A stretch of 64,000 nucleotides of DNA from Paracidovorax avenae. Its GTDB lineage: Bacteria > Pseudomonadota > Gammaproteobacteria > Burkholderiales > Burkholderiaceae_C. A model generated the notes under the pieces. That model did no database searches and had not been told where the DNA came from. It was given only the letters and a program-made list of their open reading frames with translations. Every line of letters starts with the position of its first letter. Position 1 is the stretch's first letter. Positions 61,666 to 64,000 of this stretch are shown here, piece after piece. The stretch covers positions 2,949,501-3,013,500 of the forward strand of contig NZ_CP156079.1 of NCBI RefSeq assembly GCF_040892545.1, read 5' to 3'. The position numbers and the translations under genes are program-made.

Positions 61666-64000
61666 TGGATCCTCCTGAAGCGGGTGTCGAGTTCGCGGCG
61701 GGACGCTTCGAAGCGCGCTGCCGCAGCGAGTTGGCGAATACCGCAGCGGCGCAGCCGGCCGTGCAGTTCGGCGATGGCCTCGCGCGTGGACGAGGCCGCG
61801 GGACCGCCGCCGGAGCGCAGGCGGCCGAAGGGCTGCCCGTGGTCCAGTTCGGTCCGCAGTTGCGCGAGCAACCCGGAGGCCCGTGCCGCCAATGGGCCGG
61901 AATCCTCCGTGGGCGCCTGCGCGAGAAGGCGGCCCACCGTGGTGTGGGCCTCCCGGAAGGACGCCCGGCCCTCTTGGACCAGGGCCTCGGCGGCGAGCGT
62001 GGCATGGGCATCCCCGGCGCCGAGCGCGCGGCGGATGGCGGGCTCGTCGAACCGCATGCCGGCAATGGCATACGTGGCCACGGTGCACATGTCGCCCAGG
62101 CTCCCCGCGAGGTCCGCAATGGACTCCACGGCGCAGCGGCTGGCCTGGTAGGAATTGCCGGTGGGCAGGTGAGACAGCGAGGACAGCAGGCCGGCGAACT
62201 GCCCGGCATGGCGGTCATGGTGCAGCCGCAGCCATTCCAGGAGGTAGGGGTTGCGCTTCTGCGGCATGTTCGACGAACCGCCGTACATGGCCTCCGGCAG
62301 CTGGACGAAGCCCGTTTCCCGCATCGTCCAGAGTTGCAGGTCGGTGGCGAGCCGGTTCAGGTGGCCGCTCAGTTCGATGAACAGGTAGGCGCAGCGCAAT
62401 GCCGGCGTCTTGTCGCTGATCGCGGCCAGGGAATTGGAGGGCCCGCGCACGCAACCCAGCAGGCGGGCGGTTTCATGGGGGGCCGTGCGGAAGGTGGTGC
62501 CGGCACCCGCGCACGCGCCGAGCGGCGAGGTGTCCAGGCCGCCCTGCAGCGACGCCAGCGCCTCCATCGTGCCGAGCAGGACCGTGGCCTGGGCCGCCAG
62601 GTAGTGGCCCGCCGTGCCGGGCATCGCCACCTGGTACTGGCTATGGATGGGCCATGTCGTTTCCACCGTGGCTTCGGCGCGCTGCAGCAGGGCTTCGCCG
62701 AGTTGCAGCGCGCGGTCCATGGTGCCCGAGATGGCCTGCCGGAGCGCCAGCAGCAGGTGCGTCGCATTGATGTCGTTGCGCGAGCGCGCGGCCTGGACCA
62801 TGCCGCCCGTGGCTTCTCCGCACCGGTCGATGACGTAGTGCTCGTAGTCGAAGTAATCGCCGCGGCCGGAGGCATGGGCACGCAGCAGTTCCGGCTCCGC
62901 CTCGGCCGCCAGCACCGCCTTCCGGAGCGCGCCGAACTGCCCGGCGGACAGGATGCCCTGGCTGCGCAGCATCAGCAGGTGCGCCTTCTCGATCGGGAAC
63001 AGGCTGCCCGCCAGGCTGCCGGGGCGGAATGCGCTGCGTTCGCCCAGCGCGATGCCGCGGACCGTGGCCGCATCCGGCAGGGGAGCCTCCGGTGGTGCGT
63101 AGAGGACCCGCGACCGGGCCCGCAGCGACAGCGCCGCGCGCAACGCCGACGACGCCGTGCGGCCGCCGGCGATCACGTAGCCGGCGCGGTCGGAGAAGTC
63201 GAAGCGGCCCTGGTTGGTGCCGCCCTCCCCGAATGCACCGGCATCGGTGGCATCCTCCGGAAAATCGATGCCCAGGTAGCGGCGCCCGGCATCGGGGACG
63301 ATGAAGGCGACGGCGGCATGGAGGGCGGGCTCCGGCACGGCGAACTGGCAGCGCCCGGCCAAATGGCTGCGCACGTACAGGTCGGCGACGGACCAGCCGA
63401 AAGCGAGCTCCAGCAGGCGCGGGATCATGCCGCCCGCGAGCCGGGCATTGATCTCGATCACCGTGGCGACATCGCCCTGGAGCTTGACCTCGGTGTGCGC
63501 AGGCCCGAAGGCGTAGCCGACCGCGTCGAGCGCCCGGGTGACGGTCTCCACGATCCTGCGGGCCGCGTCCGGGCCGATGTCCGCCGGGAGCACGTGCGCG
63601 AGCTCCAGGAAGTGCGGGGGCCGCGTGAGGTACTTGCGCGTGACCGCCAGCACGTGGTGCCCGGCGGCGTCGCTGAAGGTCTCCACCGAGAACTCGGTGC
63701 CTTCCACGAAGCGCTGCGCGATCCAGGGCCCGTCCTGCGCACCGGGCATGCCGCGGGCCTCGGTGACGAGCCGCACGCCGATGCTCCCGGTGCCCTGCCG
63801 CGGCTTGACGATCGCGGGGAGCCCGATGCTGTCCATGTCCCCGGCAGAGCGCACCTCCCGCGTCGCCGGATACGGCACGCCACGGAACTGCAGCACCTCC
63901 CCCAGCCGCAGCTTGTCGCGGCACAGCGCGATCGCGGCGGAAGGATTGCAGGGCAGGCCCAGCCGCTCCGACAGGCGCGCGGCCATCTCGATGAAGCCGT
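61662..64000 (-). CDS. ATP-grasp plus argininosuccinate-lyase-like fusion (5' end beyond window)
   Basis: At least 775 residues, open at the right edge. First part is ATP-grasp: GLPAIVKPRQGTGSIGVRLV (about 50-70 from the visible start), WIAQRFVEGTEFSVETFSD, EVKLQGDVATVIEINARLAGGMIP. Second part is the fumarase/ASL fold: FDYEHYVIDR, AARSRNDINATH, MPGTAGHYLAAQ (where ASL has the catalytic His in a THLQ motif), GGSSNMPQKRNPYLLEWL (signature loop with Ser). The ATP-grasp would ligate an amino acid, perhaps Asp, and the lyase remove fumarate. This would be an amide- or amine-forming pair. Fusion seems intact within view. Product unknown. Confidence 0.75.
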   Translation of the reverse strand, partial: GFIEMAARLSERLGLPCNPSAAIALCRDKLRLGEVLQFRGVPYPATREVRSAGDMDSIGLPAIVKPRQGTGSIGVRLVTEARGMPGAQDGPWIAQRFVEGTEFSVETFSDAAGHHVLAVTRKYLTRPPHFLELAHVLPADIGPDAARRIVETVTRALDAVGYAFGPAHTEVKLQGDVATVIEINARLAGGMIPRLLELAFGWSVADLYVRSHLAGRCQFAVPEPALHAAVAFIVPDAGRRYLGIDFPEDATDAGAFGEGGTNQGRFDFSDRAGYVIAGGRTASSALRAALSLRARSRVLYAPPEAPLPDAATVRGIALGERSAFRPGSLAGSLFPIEKAHLLMLRSQGILSAGQFGALRKAVLAAEAEPELLRAHASGRGDYFDYEHYVIDRCGEATGGMVQAARSRNDINATHLLLALRQAISGTMDRALQLGEALLQRAEATVETTWPIHSQYQVAMPGTAGHYLAAQATVLLGTMEALASLQGGLDTSPLGACAGAGTTFRTAPHETARLLGCVRGPSNSLAAISDKTPALRCAYLFIELSGHLNRLATDLQLWTMRETGFVQLPEAMYGGSSNMPQKRNPYLLEWLRLHHDRHAGQFAGLLSSLSHLPTGNSYQASRCAVESIADLAGSLGDMCTVATYAIAGMRFDEPAIRRALGAGDAHATLAAEALVQEGRASFREAHTTVGRLLAQAPTEDSGPLAARASGLLAQLRTELDHGQPFGRLRSGGGPAASSTREAIAELHGRLRRCGIRQLAAAARFEASRRELDTRFRRIQ

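Overview
The window looks like the chromosome of a high-GC beta-proteobacterial plant pathogen of the Comamonadaceae, most likely the Paracidovorax/Acidovorax avenae-citrulli group. The reasons are two type III effector genes that each follow a perfect PIP box (TTCGC-N15-TTCGC, the HrpX/HrpB site), Bug-type (TctC) solute receptors, an imuA-imuB-dnaE2 mutagenesis cassette with a LexA box, and strong GC bias throughout. This is inferred from gene content; no rRNA or species marker is present.

Region 1 (1-17.2 kb) is part of an integrative and conjugative element of the SPI-7/PAPI-1/ICEclc type, transcribed leftward: parA, a parB-family gene, a DUF2857-like gene, small genes, an STY4528-like replication protein, a four-copy 36-bp iteron array, a winged-helix gene, TIGR03761-like and DUF3158-like genes, an SSB, a Gly-rich secreted protein, an SNF2-type helicase, small genes and an STY4534/DUF3577 gene. 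Integrase and transfer genes are not in view and presumably lie left of position 1. At least four leaders in the left 4 kb carry the same structured RNA: an 11-nt constant loop on a stem that covaries, next to a second hairpin.

Region 2 (17.3-22.6 kb) holds two HrpX-type effector genes, a YopJ-family acetyltransferase (minus strand) and a YopT/C58-family cysteine protease (plus strand), either side of a lipoprotein polysaccharide-lyase gene broken by a stop at codon 4 and a frameshift.

Region 3 (22.6-28.7 kb) is a LysR-controlled catabolic operon: CitE-like lyase, two Bug receptors, a CaiB-type CoA transferase and an amidohydrolase.

Region 4 (28.7-45.4 kb) is a large exopolysaccharide locus. 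The minus-strand operon wecB - BcsB-like - nfrB - nfrA - two SGNH acyl-transfer proteins - algI-type MBOAT - algF resembles the E. coli N4-glycan-receptor system (NfrA/NfrB/WecB) fused to an alginate-type acylation machine. NfrB ends in a MshEN domain, so c-di-GMP control is likely. Converging on it from the plus strand are an acyl-CoA-dehydrogenase-like flavoprotein, a carrier protein and a DltA-like adenylating enzyme. Together they suggest that an oxidised aminoacyl group is built on a carrier protein and placed on the polysaccharide.

Region 5 (45.7-58.9 kb) is mostly ordinary chromosome: class II aldolase, EamA exporter with a His-rich tail, RluA-type pseudouridine synthase, AsmA, the SOS imuA-imuB-dnaE2 operon, an HD-GYP protein and pyrophosphatase.

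Region 6 (58.9-64 kb) has an AraC regulator converging on a minus operon whose visible genes are an ATP-grasp/argininosuccinate-lyase-like fusion (cut by the window edge), a formyltransferase and a DTD2-type D-aminoacyl-tRNA deacylase. It looks like the end of an unrecognised small-molecule pathway.
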